A stretch of DNA of 64,000 bases from positions 1,691,501-1,755,500 of the forward strand of contig NZ_CP117452.1 of NCBI RefSeq assembly GCF_030687895.1, read 5' to 3'. Positions 36,875-47,321 of the stretch are shown here, piece after piece; position 1 is the first letter of the stretch, and every line of letters starts with the position of its first letter. This DNA is from Pseudomonas sp. FP198 (GTDB lineage: Bacteria > Pseudomonadota > Gammaproteobacteria > Pseudomonadales > Pseudomonadaceae). A program made the translations under genes and the position numbers. The notes below the pieces were generated by a model. The model was given only the letters and a program-made list of their open reading frames with translations, made no database searches and had not been told where the DNA came from.

Positions 36875-38442
36875 GCGGTTTCGTCCACCCAGCGTTGATC
36901 CAGTCGGGTCTTGGGCCCCTGGGGCGGGGTGCCGAGGTGGCAATCCAGGTCGCCGACGTTCAGCCCGCACGTCACCAGACGCTCACGCAGGGCGGTCAGG
37001 TTGCTTTCGATCAGGCTCGCGGTGTACGGCCTTTGCGCCCACAACTGGCTGGACAGGCTGCCGCCGAGCAATTGGGCCTGGATCTGCAACGGCCCCAGCG
37101 GCTCCATGTCGAACGCCAGCTCGACCCTCCACAATTGCTGTTTCGCTTCGCGGGGTTCGCGGCGCTCGTCCGGCTGCTCCCGGGCAGGGGTTTCCTCGCG
37201 TTGGAACTTGACCTGCAATGGCACGATGTCCTGCAGGTTGCGCATCGGGATTTCCAACTGCCAGGTGCTCATCAGCCGGCCATCGTCGGTCAGCCCGGTC
37301 TGCTCCAGGCTCGATAACTGATGGCTTTGCAGGCGCGAGACAGCGGCTGCGGCCAGACGCAACAGGTGTTCCAGATCGCCTTCCTCGTCCTGGCCTTTCA
37401 ACAGGCGCGAGGGCAGGGGAAAGCTGGTGGGCTGCGGCTTGGCGCTGACCTGGCCAAGCATCCCCAAGGCACTGCGCACGAAGTTGGGCAGCGCCTGGGC
37501 CAGGGTATTGGCGGCGATGATGGCGCTGAGGTTGGTGGACGCGGGCAGGGCCGGTGTCAGTTGGGCGATCAGTTTCAGCAGATCGCCTTTCATGTCCGGG
37601 GCGAGGCTCGGCGGCTGTCCGGCGAGGAGTTTGCTCTCCAGGAACATGCCGCTGGCGACCATGGCCTGGGCCAGGCCCTTGGGTGTGCTCAGTTGCTGGA
37701 CGTCCGGCAGACCGGCCAACAGGCGCGTTACCGCCGCGCGCAGCTCGGGGCCGGCGTCGTCGGTGGCGGGAAGGTTTTGCAGGGCGGTGAGCAAGCTGTC
37801 CAGCGAGCCCTGGCGGCTCACCTGCGTAACCAGTTGCTGGCTGACCGCCAATTGTTCCTGGCGGTTGCTCAGGGGGACGAACTTCAAGGTCTGCGCATCC
37901 TGCACCTGAGCGCTCAACAACGTGCCGATGCGCAGGGGCTGGGGGCTGTCGATGTCCAGGGTGCTGCCGGCCTGGACGGTGTTGAGCAGACTCACCAGCG
38001 AGCGATACACCGCCGCTTGCCCAGGCAATTGCGGCAGCGCCTGGCTGGTCAGAACTTTACCCTGCAACAAGGTGCCCACGGGCAATTGCGCAGTGTCGAT
38101 GCGGGTCAGGGCGGCGACACTGGACGCGAGCGCCTGTTGCACGGTGATCGCCAGGTTGCTGGCCGACGGCTGGGTCACGGCCAGGCTGGTACCTTGCGGC
38201 AACGGCTGGGCGCTGGTGGCCTGCACCGTGGCCTGCCGGCCGCTTTCCAGGGTCAGCTTGAGCAACAGCTGGAAGGCCTGGTCCGCCTGCTTGAGTGACA
38301 ACACCTCGGCCTTGGCTGTCTGACCTGGGCCGATCAGCCCCTCGGCCGGCGCCAGCAACTTGAGCAGCTCGCCCGTCACCGCCGGCATGCGCGTGGTTGC
38401 CGTGGGCTGGGGCAGCGGCGGGATGTTCATGTCGCCTGTCAT
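36871..38442 (-). CDS. Second FliK-like hook-length control domain protein
   Basis: A 523-residue protein with a long Gln/Ala/Leu-rich N-terminal region and a C-terminal Flg_hook-type domain (about 430-515: LWRVELAFDMEPLGPLQIQAQLLGG, ESNLTALRERLVTCGLNV). The core FliK is encoded at 12743, so this is a second, different family member. It is transcribed divergently from ccmA and coupled to the FlhB-like gene. Whether it is exported or measures length is unknown. Confidence 0.85.
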   Translation of the reverse strand: MTGDMNIPPLPQPTATTRMPAVTGELLKLLAPAEGLIGPGQTAKAEVLSLKQADQAFQLLLKLTLESGRQATVQATSAQPLPQGTSLAVTQPSASNLAITVQQALASSVAALTRIDTAQLPVGTLLQGKVLTSQALPQLPGQAAVYRSLVSLLNTVQAGSTLDIDSPQPLRIGTLLSAQVQDAQTLKFVPLSNRQEQLAVSQQLVTQVSRQGSLDSLLTALQNLPATDDAGPELRAAVTRLLAGLPDVQQLSTPKGLAQAMVASGMFLESKLLAGQPPSLAPDMKGDLLKLIAQLTPALPASTNLSAIIAANTLAQALPNFVRSALGMLGQVSAKPQPTSFPLPSRLLKGQDEEGDLEHLLRLAAAAVSRLQSHQLSSLEQTGLTDDGRLMSTWQLEIPMRNLQDIVPLQVKFQREETPAREQPDERREPREAKQQLWRVELAFDMEPLGPLQIQAQLLGGSLSSQLWAQRPYTASLIESNLTALRERLVTCGLNVGDLDCHLGTPPQGPKTRLDQRWVDETA

Positions 38443-38494
38443 CTGCAGTCTTACCTTGGGGAAATCAGCGCTCTTTGGAGCGAGGCTTCACATG

Positions 38495-38500
38495 TATAAT
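38495..38500 (+). promoter_or_regulatory. Candidate -10 element for the ccm operon
   Basis: A perfect TATAAT lies 140 bases before ccmA. The -35 region is weak (TCTTTG at 17-base spacing). It is the only clear sigma-70-like box seen in the gap between the divergent FliK-like and ccmA genes. Confidence 0.4.
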
Positions 38501-38640
38501 GCCGCCCGCCTTCCAGAGAGCGGCGAAAATCTTGCAATTGTTTGACGCAGCTCTGTGGAACGGGCCGTCAATGCATCTATGCTGCATCACTTTAACGGCC
38601 GCTGCACTGCCGACTTGAACCGTATAAGGCCCGCGATCCC

Positions 38641-39276
38641 TTGACCAGTCCTCTCTTGCAAACCATCGGCCTCGCCTGCGAGCGAGACCTGCGGCTGCTT
38701 TTCGAAAATCTCGAATTGAGACTCTCGCGTGGCGATATGGTGCAAGTCAGTGGCCCCAACGGCAGCGGCAAGACCAGCCTGTTGCGCCTGCTGGCCGGGT
38801 TGATGCAACCCACCGCCGGCCAGGTGCTGCTCAACGGCCAGCCCCTGGACAGCCAGCGCGGCGAACTCGCCCGCAACCTGCTCTGGATCGGCCATGCCGC
38901 CGGTATCAAGGACCTGCTGACGCCGGAAGAAAACCTCAGCTGGCTGTGCGCCTTGCACCGGCCGGCCGGTCGCGAGGCGATCTGGCAGGCCCTGGCGGCG
39001 GTAGGCCTGAAGGGTTTCGAGGACGTGCCCAGCCACACATTGTCGGCCGGCCAGCAGCGCCGCGTGGCCCTGGCCCGGCTGTACCTGGACAGCCCGCCGC
39101 TGTGGATTCTCGACGAACCCTTCACCGCACTGGACAAGCAGGGCGTCGCACAGCTCGAAGAACACCTGGCCCGGCATTGCGAGCGCGGCGGCATGGTGTT
39201 GTTGACGACCCACCACACGTTGACCCGGATGCCCGCTGGCTATCGCAGCATTGACCTGGGGAACTGGGCGGTATGA
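38641..39276 (+). CDS. ccmA: CcmA, ATP-binding protein of the heme handling complex
   Basis: CcmA is the ATPase that, with CcmBCD, releases heme-loaded CcmE. The 211-residue protein starts with TTG and shows Walker [13 protein letters not shown], signature LSAGQQRR and Walker B LWILDEPF. It heads the ccmABCDEFGHI operon, and its end overlaps ccmB by 4 bases. Confidence 0.95.
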   Translation: MTSPLLQTIGLACERDLRLLFENLELRLSRGDMVQVSGPNGSGKTSLLRLLAGLMQPTAGQVLLNGQPLDSQRGELARNLLWIGHAAGIKDLLTPEENLSWLCALHRPAGREAIWQALAAVGLKGFEDVPSHTLSAGQQRRVALARLYLDSPPLWILDEPFTALDKQGVAQLEEHLARHCERGGMVLLTTHHTLTRMPAGYRSIDLGNWAV

Positions 39277-39941
39277 GTGTCTTTGGCCTGTTGCTTGCCC
39301 GTGAAGCGCGCCTGCTATGTCGGCGTCCGGCTGAACTGGCCAATCCGCTGGTGTTTTTCGCGATCGTCATCGCGCTGTTTCCGCTGGCGGTCGGTCCGGA
39401 GACTCAATTGTTGCAAACCTTGTCGCCGGGACTGGTCTGGGTGGCCGCGCTTTTGTCGGTCCTGCTCTCGCTGGACGGGCTTTTCCGCAGTGATTTCGAA
39501 GACGGTTCCCTGGAACAGTGGGTCCTTTCGTCGCACCCCCTGGCCCTTCTGGTTTTAGCCAAGGTACTGGCACACTGGGTTTTTTCCGGCCTGGCGCTGG
39601 TGCTGCTCTCGCCGCTGCTCGCGATGATGCTGGGCTTGCCCGCCGCGTGCATGCCGGTGCTGCTGCTGTCACTGTTGCTCGGCACACCGGTGCTGAGCCT
39701 GCTCGGCGCGGTGGGTGCGGCGCTGACGGTAGGGCTCAAGCGTGGCGGCTTGTTGCTGGCGTTGCTGATCCTGCCGCTGTACATACCGGTACTGATCCTC
39801 GGCAGTGGCGCCTTGCAAGCGGCGCTGCAAGGCATGCCGGCAACCGGTTATCTGCTGTGGCTTGGGAGCCTGACCGCCCTGGCGATAACCCTGACACCCT
39901 TTGCAATAGCCGCTGGCCTGAAGATCAGCGTCGGCGAATAA
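39273..39941 (+). CDS. ccmB: CcmB, heme exporter membrane subunit
   Basis: A 222-residue protein with about six membrane segments, typical of CcmB ([60 protein letters not shown]). It overlaps ccmA by 4 bases; ccmC starts about 95 bases later. Confidence 0.95.
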   Translation: MSVFGLLLAREARLLCRRPAELANPLVFFAIVIALFPLAVGPETQLLQTLSPGLVWVAALLSVLLSLDGLFRSDFEDGSLEQWVLSSHPLALLVLAKVLAHWVFSGLALVLLSPLLAMMLGLPAACMPVLLLSLLLGTPVLSLLGAVGAALTVGLKRGGLLLALLILPLYIPVLILGSGALQAALQGMPATGYLLWLGSLTALAITLTPFAIAAGLKISVGE

Positions 39942-40036
39942 TAATGCGGCCTGGTCAGGAATTGACCACTTCCACTGGAAGCGAAGGCTGACCTGGCGGC
40001 TCGTGAAGACGAGCCGCAACCGTGATGGAAACTGCA

Positions 40037-40792
40037 ATGAACTGGACCTGGTTTCATAAGCTCGGCTCACCCAAGTGGTTCTACGGCATCAGCGGCAAGA
40101 TGCTGCCCTGGTTGAGTATCGCCGCCCTGTTGCTGATCTGCATCGGCCTGGTCTGGGGCCTGGCTTTCGCGCCGCCGGACTACCAGCAGGGCAACAGCTT
40201 TCGCATTATCTATATCCATGTTCCGGCGGCGATGCTCGCCCAGTCGGTCTACGTGATGCTGGCGATCTGCGGTGTGGTCGGGCTGGTGTGGAAGATGAAG
40301 CTGGCCGACGTCGCGCTGCAATGCGCAGCGCCCATCGGTGCCTGGATGACCGCCGTGGCGCTGGTCACCGGGGCAATCTGGGGCAAGCCGACCTGGGGTT
40401 CGTGGTGGGTCTGGGATGCACGACTGACGTCGATGCTGATCCTGCTGTTCCTGTACTTCGGTCTTATTGCGCTGGGCAACGCAATCAGCAATCGTGACAG
40501 CGCCGCCAAGGCCTGCGCGGTGCTGGCGATCGTCGGCGTGATCAACATCCCGATCATCAAGTACTCGGTGGAGTGGTGGAACACCCTGCACCAGGGCGCG
40601 ACCTTTACCCTCACCGAAAAACCGGCGATGCCGGTCGAGATGTGGCTGCCGCTGCTGCTGACCGTGCTGGGTTTCTACTGCTTCTTCGGCGCGGTGCTGC
40701 TGCTGCGCATGCGCCTCGAAGTGCTCAAGCGCGAAGCCCGGGCCAGTTGGGTGAAAGCCGAAGTACAGAACAGCCTGGAGGCCGCTCGATGA
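40037..40792 (+). CDS. ccmC: CcmC, heme-binding protein for CcmE loading
   Basis: CcmC places heme onto CcmE through its Trp-rich periplasmic loop, seen here as [15 protein letters not shown]. The ATG at 40037 ([12 protein letters not shown]) follows GGAA by 6 bases and fits the family start; GTG 40022 and ATG 40025 lie upstream in frame. The 251-residue protein has six membrane segments. Its stop overlaps the ccmD start (ATGA). Confidence 0.94.
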   Translation: MNWTWFHKLGSPKWFYGISGKMLPWLSIAALLLICIGLVWGLAFAPPDYQQGNSFRIIYIHVPAAMLAQSVYVMLAICGVVGLVWKMKLADVALQCAAPIGAWMTAVALVTGAIWGKPTWGSWWVWDARLTSMLILLFLYFGLIALGNAISNRDSAAKACAVLAIVGVINIPIIKYSVEWWNTLHQGATFTLTEKPAMPVEMWLPLLLTVLGFYCFFGAVLLLRMRLEVLKREARASWVKAEVQNSLEAAR

Positions 40793-40965
40793 GTTTCGCG
40801 TCATTCGGCGACTTCCTCGCCATGGGCCATCACGGCCTGTATGTCTGGTCAGCCTATGGCATCTGCCTGGCGGTGCTGGCCCTCAACGTGGCGGCGCCGA
40901 TCCTGGCCCGCAAGCGGTATCTGCAACAAGAGGCGCGTCGTCTGCGTCGGGAGAACGGTCAGTGA
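40789..40965 (+). CDS. ccmD: CcmD, small heme exporter subunit
   Basis: A 58-residue single-pass protein ([20 protein letters not shown] … [19 protein letters not shown]) with the basic tail typical of CcmD. It stabilises CcmC-CcmE. It overlaps ccmC and ccmE by 4 bases each. Confidence 0.93.
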   Translation: MSFASFGDFLAMGHHGLYVWSAYGICLAVLALNVAAPILARKRYLQQEARRLRRENGQ

Positions 40966-41417
40966 ATCCGCTGCGCAAAAAACGTCTTGTCATCATTCTG
41001 GCGATCCTGGTCGGCGTCGGCGCGGCGGTCGGCCTCGCCCTCAGCGCCTTGCAACAGAACATCAACCTGTTCTACACCCCGACCCAGATCGCCAATGGCG
41101 AAGCTCCCAAGGATACGCGCATCCGCGCTGGCGGCATGGTGGAGCAGGGCTCGCTGGTGCGTTCCGGTGATTCGCTGGACGTGAAGTTCAACGTCACCGA
41201 CTTCAACAAGACCGTGACCATCAGCTATCGCGGGATCCTCCCGGACCTGTTCCGCGAAGGGCAGGGCATCGTTGCCCTGGGCAAACTCAACGCCGATGGC
41301 GTGGTGGTGGCCGACGAGGTGCTGGCCAAGCACGATGAGAAATACATGCCGCCGGAAGTGACCAAGGCCCTGAAAGACAGCGGCCAATCGGCGCCCGCTC
41401 CCGTGAAGGAGGGTTGA
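40962..41417 (+). CDS. ccmE: CcmE, periplasmic heme chaperone
   Basis: CcmE binds heme covalently through a conserved histidine and passes it to CcmF. The 151-residue protein starts with GTG overlapping the ccmD stop. It has an N-terminal membrane anchor ([20 protein letters not shown]) and the heme-binding motif [13 protein letters not shown] near residue 124. Confidence 0.96.
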   Translation: MNPLRKKRLVIILAILVGVGAAVGLALSALQQNINLFYTPTQIANGEAPKDTRIRAGGMVEQGSLVRSGDSLDVKFNVTDFNKTVTISYRGILPDLFREGQGIVALGKLNADGVVVADEVLAKHDEKYMPPEVTKALKDSGQSAPAPVKEG

Positions 41418-41420
41418 TCG

Positions 41421-43409
41421 ATGAATGCCGGTCTGTTTATTCCTGAGCTGGGCCATCTGGCGATGATCCTGGCCCTGTGTTTTTCCCTGGTCCAGGCGGT
41501 TGTGCCGTTGCTCGGTGCCTGGCGCGGCGACCGCTTGTGGATGAGCCTCGCCCAGCCGGCGGCATGGGGGCAGTTTGCATTCATGCTGTTCGCGTTCGGT
41601 TGCCTGACCTACGCGTTCATGGCCGACGATTTTTCCGTGGCCTATGTCGCCAGCAACTCCAACAGCGCCTTGCCCTGGTACTACAAGTTCAGCGCGGTGT
41701 GGGGTGCCCACGAAGGTTCGTTGCTGCTCTGGGCATTGATTCTTGCCGGCTGGACCTTTGCGGTGTCGGTGTTCTCCCGACAGTTGCCGCAAGTGATGCT
41801 GGCCCGGGTGCTGGCGGTGATGGGCATGATCAGCATCGGTTTCCTGCTGTTTCTCATCCTCACGTCAAACCCGTTCGAGCGCATCCTGCCGCAAGTGCCG
41901 ATGGACGGCCGCGACCTCAACCCGCTGCTCCAGGATATCGGCCTGATCGTCCATCCGCCGATGCTCTACATGGGCTACGTCGGCTTTTCCGTGGCCTTCG
42001 CCTTCGCCATCGCCGCGTTACTCGGTGGTCGCCTCGACGCCGCGTGGGCGCGCTGGTCGCGGCCATGGACCATTGTCGCCTGGGCCTTCCTCGGGATCGG
42101 CATCACCCTCGGTTCGTGGTGGGCCTACTACGAACTTGGCTGGGGCGGCTGGTGGTTCTGGGACCCGGTGGAGAACGCCTCCTTCATGCCATGGCTGGTC
42201 GGCACGGCGCTGATCCACTCCCTGGCCGTCACTGAAAAACGCGGCGTGTTCAAGAGCTGGACCGTGCTGCTGGCGATCGCGGCGTTCTCGCTGAGCCTGC
42301 TCGGGACCTTCCTGGTGCGCTCCGGCGTGCTGACCTCGGTGCATGCCTTCGCCTCGGACCCCGAGCGTGGCGTATTCATCCTGATGTTCCTGCTGTTCGT
42401 GGTCGGCGGTTCGCTGACGCTGTTCGCCCTGCGGGCGCCCGTGGTGAAAAGCCAGGTCGGCTTCAACCTCTGGTCCCGGGAAACCCTGCTGCTGGGCAAT
42501 AACCTGGTGCTGGTAGTGGCGGCATCAATGATCCTCCTCGGGACACTGTATCCGCTGGTGCTCGATGCGTTGTCCGGCGCCAAGCTGTCGGTCGGCCCGC
42601 CGTATTTCAACGCATTGTTCATTCCGCTGATGGCGATCCTGATGGTGGTGATGGCGATCGGTGTGCTGGTGCGCTGGAAGGACACGCCGGTCAAATGGCT
42701 GCTGGGCATGCTCACGCCGGTGCTGCTCGGCACCGCCGCCCTGGCCGTGGTGGCGGGCATCGCTTATGGCGATTTCAACTGGGCGGTGCTGGCGACATTC
42801 GTGCTGGCGGCGTGGGTATTGCTGGCGGGCGTGCGGGATATTTTCGATAAGACCCGCCATAAAGGTCTTGTCAAAGGCCTGCCGACCCTGACCCGCAGTT
42901 ACTGGGGCATGCAGCTCGCCCACCTGGGGATCGCCGTCTGCGCCCTCGGTGTGGTGCTGTCCAGCCAGAACAGCGCCGAACGCGACCTGCGCCTGGCGCC
43001 GGGCGAGTCCATGGACCTGGGTGGCTATCAATTCGTTTTCGAGGGTGCCAGGCATTTCGAAGGTCCGAACTTCACGTCCGACAAAGGCACCGTGCGGGTC
43101 ATTCGCGACGGCCAGGAAATCACCGTGCTGCACCCGGAAAAACGCCTCTACACCGTACAGAACTCGGTGATGACCGAAGCCGGGATCGACGCCGGTTTCA
43201 CCCGCGACCTCTACGTGGCGCTGGGCGAACCCCTCGGTGATGGCGCCTGGGCGGTACGCGTCCACGTCAAGCCGTTCGTACGCTGGATCTGGTTCGGTGG
43301 CCTGCTCACCGGACTGGGCGGCGTCCTCGCGGCGCTGGATCGGCGTTATCGGGTCAAAGTGAAAACCCGGGTGCGCGAAGCCCTGGGCGTGACGGGAGCC
43401 ACTGCATGA
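41421..43409 (+). CDS. ccmF: CcmF, cytochrome c heme lyase
   Basis: CcmF joins heme to apocytochrome c. The 662-residue multi-pass protein has the heme-handling loop WGGWWFWDPVENASFMPW and conserved periplasmic histidines, including that in WGAHEGSLLLW. It lies 3 bases after ccmE and overlaps ccmG by 4. Confidence 0.97.
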   Translation: MNAGLFIPELGHLAMILALCFSLVQAVVPLLGAWRGDRLWMSLAQPAAWGQFAFMLFAFGCLTYAFMADDFSVAYVASNSNSALPWYYKFSAVWGAHEGSLLLWALILAGWTFAVSVFSRQLPQVMLARVLAVMGMISIGFLLFLILTSNPFERILPQVPMDGRDLNPLLQDIGLIVHPPMLYMGYVGFSVAFAFAIAALLGGRLDAAWARWSRPWTIVAWAFLGIGITLGSWWAYYELGWGGWWFWDPVENASFMPWLVGTALIHSLAVTEKRGVFKSWTVLLAIAAFSLSLLGTFLVRSGVLTSVHAFASDPERGVFILMFLLFVVGGSLTLFALRAPVVKSQVGFNLWSRETLLLGNNLVLVVAASMILLGTLYPLVLDALSGAKLSVGPPYFNALFIPLMAILMVVMAIGVLVRWKDTPVKWLLGMLTPVLLGTAALAVVAGIAYGDFNWAVLATFVLAAWVLLAGVRDIFDKTRHKGLVKGLPTLTRSYWGMQLAHLGIAVCALGVVLSSQNSAERDLRLAPGESMDLGGYQFVFEGARHFEGPNFTSDKGTVRVIRDGQEITVLHPEKRLYTVQNSVMTEAGIDAGFTRDLYVALGEPLGDGAWAVRVHVKPFVRWIWFGGLLTGLGGVLAALDRRYRVKVKTRVREALGVTGATA

Positions 43410-43942
43410 AACGTTGGTTGATGGTGTTGCCGCTGGCGCTGTTTTTGGTGATGGCGGTGTTCTTGTACCGCGGGCTTTACCTGAACCCGTCCGAACTGCC
43501 CTCGGCGATGATCGGCAAACCGTTTCCGGAGTTCTCCCTGCCATCGGTACAAGGCGACAAGACCCTGACTCGCGCCGACCTGCTGGGCAAGCCTGCACTG
43601 GTCAACGTGTGGGGCACCTGGTGCATTTCCTGCCGGGTCGAACATCCGGTGCTGAACAAACTGGCCCAGAACGGCGTGGTGATCTACGGCGTCAACTACA
43701 AGGACGTCAATGCCGATGCCTTGAAGTGGCTGGCCGAGTTCCACAATCCCTATCAACTGGACATCCGCGATGAAGAGGGCACCCTCGGCCTGAACCTGGG
43801 CGTCTATGGGGCGCCGGAAACTTTCTTCATCGATGCCAAGGGCATCATCCGCGACAAGTTTATCGGGGTGATCGACGAGCAGGTCTGGCGCGAGAAGCTG
43901 GCCGGCAAATATCAGGCGCTGGTGGATGAGGCCAAGCCATGA
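43406..43942 (+). CDS. ccmG: CcmG (DsbE), thiol:disulfide reductase
   Basis: CcmG keeps apocytochrome cysteines reduced for heme attachment. The 178-residue protein has an N-terminal membrane anchor and a thioredoxin fold with the active site WGTWCISCRVEHP. The C-terminal cis-proline region (YGAPETFFID) is intact. Confidence 0.96.
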   Translation: MKRWLMVLPLALFLVMAVFLYRGLYLNPSELPSAMIGKPFPEFSLPSVQGDKTLTRADLLGKPALVNVWGTWCISCRVEHPVLNKLAQNGVVIYGVNYKDVNADALKWLAEFHNPYQLDIRDEEGTLGLNLGVYGAPETFFIDAKGIIRDKFIGVIDEQVWREKLAGKYQALVDEAKP

Positions 43943-44412
43943 AGCGCTGGTTAGCGGCTGCCGTCCTCGGCTTGAGCCTGGCCGGCGTGGCCCACGCCGC
44001 CATCGATACCTACGAATTTGCCAACGATGGCGAGCGCGAGCGGTTTCGCGAACTGACCAAGGAACTGCGCTGCCCCAAGTGTCAGAACCAGGACATCGCC
44101 GACTCCAACGCGCCGATTGCCGCCGACTTGCGCAAGGAGATCTTCCGCATGCTCGGCGAGGGCAAGGACAACCAGCAGATCATTGACTTCATGGTCGATC
44201 GCTACGGTGAGTTCGTGCGCTACAACCCGGCCCTGTCCCCCAAGACCGCGCTGCTCTGGTTCGGCCCCGCCGGGCTGCTGCTCGGTGGTTTCGTCGTCAT
44301 CGCGGTGATCGTGCGCCGCCGCCGGGTCCAGCGCACTGCCGCCCCGGACACGCTTTCTGTCGAAGAGCGCCAGCGCCTCGACCAACTGTTGGATAAAACC
44401 AAGCATGATTGA
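43939..44412 (+). CDS. ccmH: CcmH, cytochrome c maturation thiol protein
   Basis: A 157-residue protein with a signal peptide, the redox motif [19 protein letters not shown], and a C-terminal membrane helix ([17 protein letters not shown]). It works with CcmG and CcmI in presenting apocytochrome. It overlaps both neighbours. Confidence 0.96.
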   Translation: MKRWLAAAVLGLSLAGVAHAAIDTYEFANDGERERFRELTKELRCPKCQNQDIADSNAPIAADLRKEIFRMLGEGKDNQQIIDFMVDRYGEFVRYNPALSPKTALLWFGPAGLLLGGFVVIAVIVRRRRVQRTAAPDTLSVEERQRLDQLLDKTKHD

Positions 44413-45607
44413 TTTCTGGCTCGCCGCAGGTCTGCTTCTCCTGGTTGCCCTGAGTTTTCTGTTGATCCCCGTGTTGCGTGGCCGTCGCGCCCAATTGGAA
44501 GAAGACCGCACTGCGTTGAACGTGGCGCTGTACCAGGAGCGTGTTGCCGAACTGCAGGCCGAGCGGGAGGAGGGCGTGCTCAACGCCGCGCAACTGGACA
44601 CCGGTCGCGCCGAGGCCGCCCGTGAATTGCTCGCTGACACCGAGGGCGCCGAGGCGCCGCGCGAATCGCGACTGGGCAAGCCGTTGCCGCTGCTCGCGGC
44701 GGTGTTGGTGCCGGTATTGGGCCTGGCGCTGTACCTGCATTTCGGCGCCAGCGACAAGGTCGAGCTGACCCGTGAATTCGCCCAAGCGCCGAAGTCCATG
44801 GAAGAAATGACTTTGCGCCTGGAGCGCGCGGTGGCGGCACAACCGGATTCCGCCGAAGGTTTGTATTTCCTCGGGCGGACCTACATGGCGCAGGATCGGC
44901 CGGCGGACGCGGCGAAGATCTTCGAGCGCACCGTCGCGCTGGCCGGCCGCCAGCCCGAGCTGCTCGGGCAGTGGGCCCAGGCGCAGTATTTTGCCGATGG
45001 CAAGAAGTGGTCGGACAAGGTCCAGGCCCTCACCGACGAGGCGCTGAAGCTCGATCCGAAGGAAGTCACCAGCCTCGGCCTGTTGGGCATCGCCGCGTTC
45101 GAAGGCGAGCGCTATCAGGAGGCGATCGATTACTGGGGCCGCCTGCTCGCGCAGTTGCCCGAAGGCGACAAGTCGCGGGAGGCGTTGCAGGGGGGCATCA
45201 CTCGCGCCACCGAGAAGCTGCAAGCCAATGGCGGCAAGGTTGCCCAGGCGCCAGTCGCCAAGGCTGCGGCGCTGCTCAAGGTCCGTGTCGAGCTCGATCC
45301 GGCCCTCAAAGCCAAGGTGCAGCCGGGCGACAGCGTGTTCATTTTCGCTCGCGCCGTGTCCGGCCCGCCCGCGCCGTTGGCGGCCAGGCGCCTGACCGTC
45401 GCCGACCTGCCGGCCAGCGTCGAGCTGGGTGACGCTGATGCGATGATGCCGCAGCTGAAACTGTCGAACTTCCCCGAAGTCCAACTGGTGGCGCGCATCT
45501 CCCGGGCCGGCCAACCCACCGCCGGCGAGTGGATCGGTCGCAGCCAGCCCCTGGCGAGCAGCACCACGGCGCTACAACAATTGATTATCGACAGTCCGGA
45601 CCAATGA
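44405..45607 (+). CDS. ccmI: CcmI, apocytochrome c chaperone with TPR domain
   Basis: CcmI binds the apocytochrome C-terminus and brings it to CcmFH. The 400-residue protein has two N-terminal membrane segments (about 3-20 and 93-112) and a TPR-containing periplasmic domain ([40 protein letters not shown]). It is the last named ccm gene and overlaps ccmH by 8 bases. Confidence 0.93.
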   Translation: MIDFWLAAGLLLLVALSFLLIPVLRGRRAQLEEDRTALNVALYQERVAELQAEREEGVLNAAQLDTGRAEAARELLADTEGAEAPRESRLGKPLPLLAAVLVPVLGLALYLHFGASDKVELTREFAQAPKSMEEMTLRLERAVAAQPDSAEGLYFLGRTYMAQDRPADAAKIFERTVALAGRQPELLGQWAQAQYFADGKKWSDKVQALTDEALKLDPKEVTSLGLLGIAAFEGERYQEAIDYWGRLLAQLPEGDKSREALQGGITRATEKLQANGGKVAQAPVAKAAALLKVRVELDPALKAKVQPGDSVFIFARAVSGPPAPLAARRLTVADLPASVELGDADAMMPQLKLSNFPEVQLVARISRAGQPTAGEWIGRSQPLASSTTALQQLIIDSPDQ

Positions 45608-45621
45608 CAGGAATTCGCACC

Positions 45622-46029
45622 ATGACCGCCATCGCCCGTATGACCCTGCTCACCCTCGTCCTGGGCCTGAGCGCTTGTGCGGTCCAGCGTCCACCGGAGC
45701 CGTCGGCGCCATTGCCACCGATTCCGCCTTCGACGCCGACCACCAAGCCAGGCCCGTCGACCGCGCCCGGCAAACCCGTGACCCCGAACAAACCGGCCAA
45801 GCCGCTGCCGCGCACCTCCGCCAGTTTCGCTCCACCACCGGGCGGCAACAGCCACTGGGACGCCAAGCTCGGGGTCTATGTGCTGGACAAGCAGCCCAAC
45901 ACGTTCTATCGCCAGCGCACCTATTATCGTTGGAACAACGGCTGGAGCCGCTCCGTCAGCCCGAACGGCCCGTGGGAAGAGACCACTATCGAAGGCGTAC
46001 CGGCGGGGCTCGGACAGAAGTTTCACTGA
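45622..46029 (+). CDS. Small Pro/Thr-rich lipoprotein
   Basis: A 135-residue protein with an N-terminal signal and lipobox LSAC (Cys19), then a Pro/Thr/Lys-rich linker (about 25-65) and a Trp/Tyr-rich domain (GVYVLDKQPNTFYRQRTYYR). The start at 45622 has AGGAA 9 bases upstream; ATG 45604 overlapping the ccmI stop is an alternative. It is encoded just after ccmI, so it may be co-transcribed. No function is known. Confidence 0.75.
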   Translation: MTAIARMTLLTLVLGLSACAVQRPPEPSAPLPPIPPSTPTTKPGPSTAPGKPVTPNKPAKPLPRTSASFAPPPGGNSHWDAKLGVYVLDKQPNTFYRQRTYYRWNNGWSRSVSPNGPWEETTIEGVPAGLGQKFH

Positions 46030-46042
46030 AGCCTGGGCCCTG

Positions 46043-46069
46043 GTGGCGAGAGAGCTTGCTCCTCGCCAC
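46043..46069. repeat. REP palindrome upstream of speE
   Basis: GTGGCGAGAGAGCTTGCTCCTCGCCAC is a single short REP hairpin about 13 bases after the lipoprotein gene. Confidence 0.8.
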
Positions 46070-46076
46070 CAGAAGG

Positions 46077-46106
46077 TTCGACCTGTCATCCCCAGCGTCG
46101 TAGAAT
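46077..46106 (+). promoter_or_regulatory. Candidate sigma-70 promoter of speE
   Basis: TTCGAC and TAGAAT, 18 bases apart, lie 55 bases before speE. The match is moderate. Confidence 0.4.
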
Positions 46107-46160
46107 GCGCGCCTTTGCGAGCCTTCACTGGCCAACGCGTATTGATCGGAGCACCTGACC

Positions 46161-47036
46161 ATGACGACCACCCCGACCGGCGACTACCTGGAAACCCTCT
46201 ACGAAGGCTATGGCCAGCGTTTTCGCATGGACAAGCTGCTGCACGAAGTGCGCACCGAGCACCAGCACCTGGTGATTTTCGAAAACCCGCGCATGGGCCG
46301 GGTCATGGCCCTGGATGGTGTCATCCAGACCACCGAAGCCGATGAATTCATCTATCACGAGATGCTCACCCACGTACCCATCCTCGCCCATGGCGCAGTC
46401 AAGCGCGTGCTGATCATCGGTGGCGGTGACGGCGGCATGCTCCGTGAAGTGACCAAGCACGTCGGCATCGAGCACATCACCATGGTCGAGATCGATGGCA
46501 CCGTGGTGGACATGTGCAAGGAGTTCCTGCCCAACCACTCCAAGGGTGCCTACGACGACCCGCGGCTGAACCTGGTGATCGACGATGGCATGCGTTTCGT
46601 CGCCACCACGCAGGAGAAATTCGACGTCATCATTTCCGACTCCACCGACCCGATCGGCCCGGGCGAAGTGCTGTTCTCGGAAAACTTCTACCAGGCTTGC
46701 CATCGCTGCCTGAACGAAGGCGGGATCCTGGTGACCCAGAACGGCACGCCGTTCATGCAACTGGGCGAAGTGCAGACCACCGCCGGACGCTTGCACGGCC
46801 TGTTCGCCGACTGGCATTTCTACCAGGCCGCCGTGCCGACCTACATCGGCGGCGCCATGACCTTCGCCTGGGGCTCGACTGATACCGCTCACCGCAAGCT
46901 TTCTCGCGAAACCCTGCGCGAGCGCTTCATTGGCAGCGGTATCGTGACGCGCTACTACAACCCCGAGATCCATCTGGGCGCCTTCGCCATGCCGCAATAT
47001 GTGCTGCAGGCGATCAACAAGCCGAGCAACGACTGA
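46161..47036 (+). CDS. speE: SpeE, spermidine synthase
   Basis: SpeE transfers an aminopropyl group from decarboxylated SAM to putrescine. The 291-residue protein has the cofactor motif [13 protein letters not shown], the substrate region [10 protein letters not shown] and [19 protein letters not shown]. The start follows GGAGC. No speD gene is seen nearby. Confidence 0.92.
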   Translation: MTTTPTGDYLETLYEGYGQRFRMDKLLHEVRTEHQHLVIFENPRMGRVMALDGVIQTTEADEFIYHEMLTHVPILAHGAVKRVLIIGGGDGGMLREVTKHVGIEHITMVEIDGTVVDMCKEFLPNHSKGAYDDPRLNLVIDDGMRFVATTQEKFDVIISDSTDPIGPGEVLFSENFYQACHRCLNEGGILVTQNGTPFMQLGEVQTTAGRLHGLFADWHFYQAAVPTYIGGAMTFAWGSTDTAHRKLSRETLRERFIGSGIVTRYYNPEIHLGAFAMPQYVLQAINKPSND

Positions 47037-47065
47037 AGCCCCGGTAATTGAGGCGAGATGCTTCT

Positions 47066-47093
47066 GTGGCGAGGGAGCAAGCTCCCTCGCCAC
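47066..47093. repeat. REP palindrome downstream of speE
   Basis: GTGGCGAGGGAGC-AA-GCTCCCTCGCCAC is a near-perfect 28-base hairpin, 30 bases after the speE stop. The rest of the 285-base gap to the sulfatase gene shows nothing else recognisable. Confidence 0.88.
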
Positions 47094-47321
47094 AAGAGCG
47101 CTGGGGTGCTTTTGTGTTTCCAGATATTCATTGAACGAAATTTTCACCAAGTCTTGTCGACAATCCCCCGCGCTCTGTCGCCAGCGGTTATTTAATGGCA
47201 ATGCCATGGCCGTTCGTGCGACATTCGCGCACTTGCGCAAGCCCCGGGCCTTATATCTGGCCAACAGAGGGCGCGCCGTTGTTCTATTTGTCACTCCAAC
47301 TCCAATAGGTCCTCAAACGAC

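Noticed and set aside
47066..47093. Terminator after speE
   Set aside because: The hairpin is a REP sequence without a T-tract, so it is listed as a repeat only.
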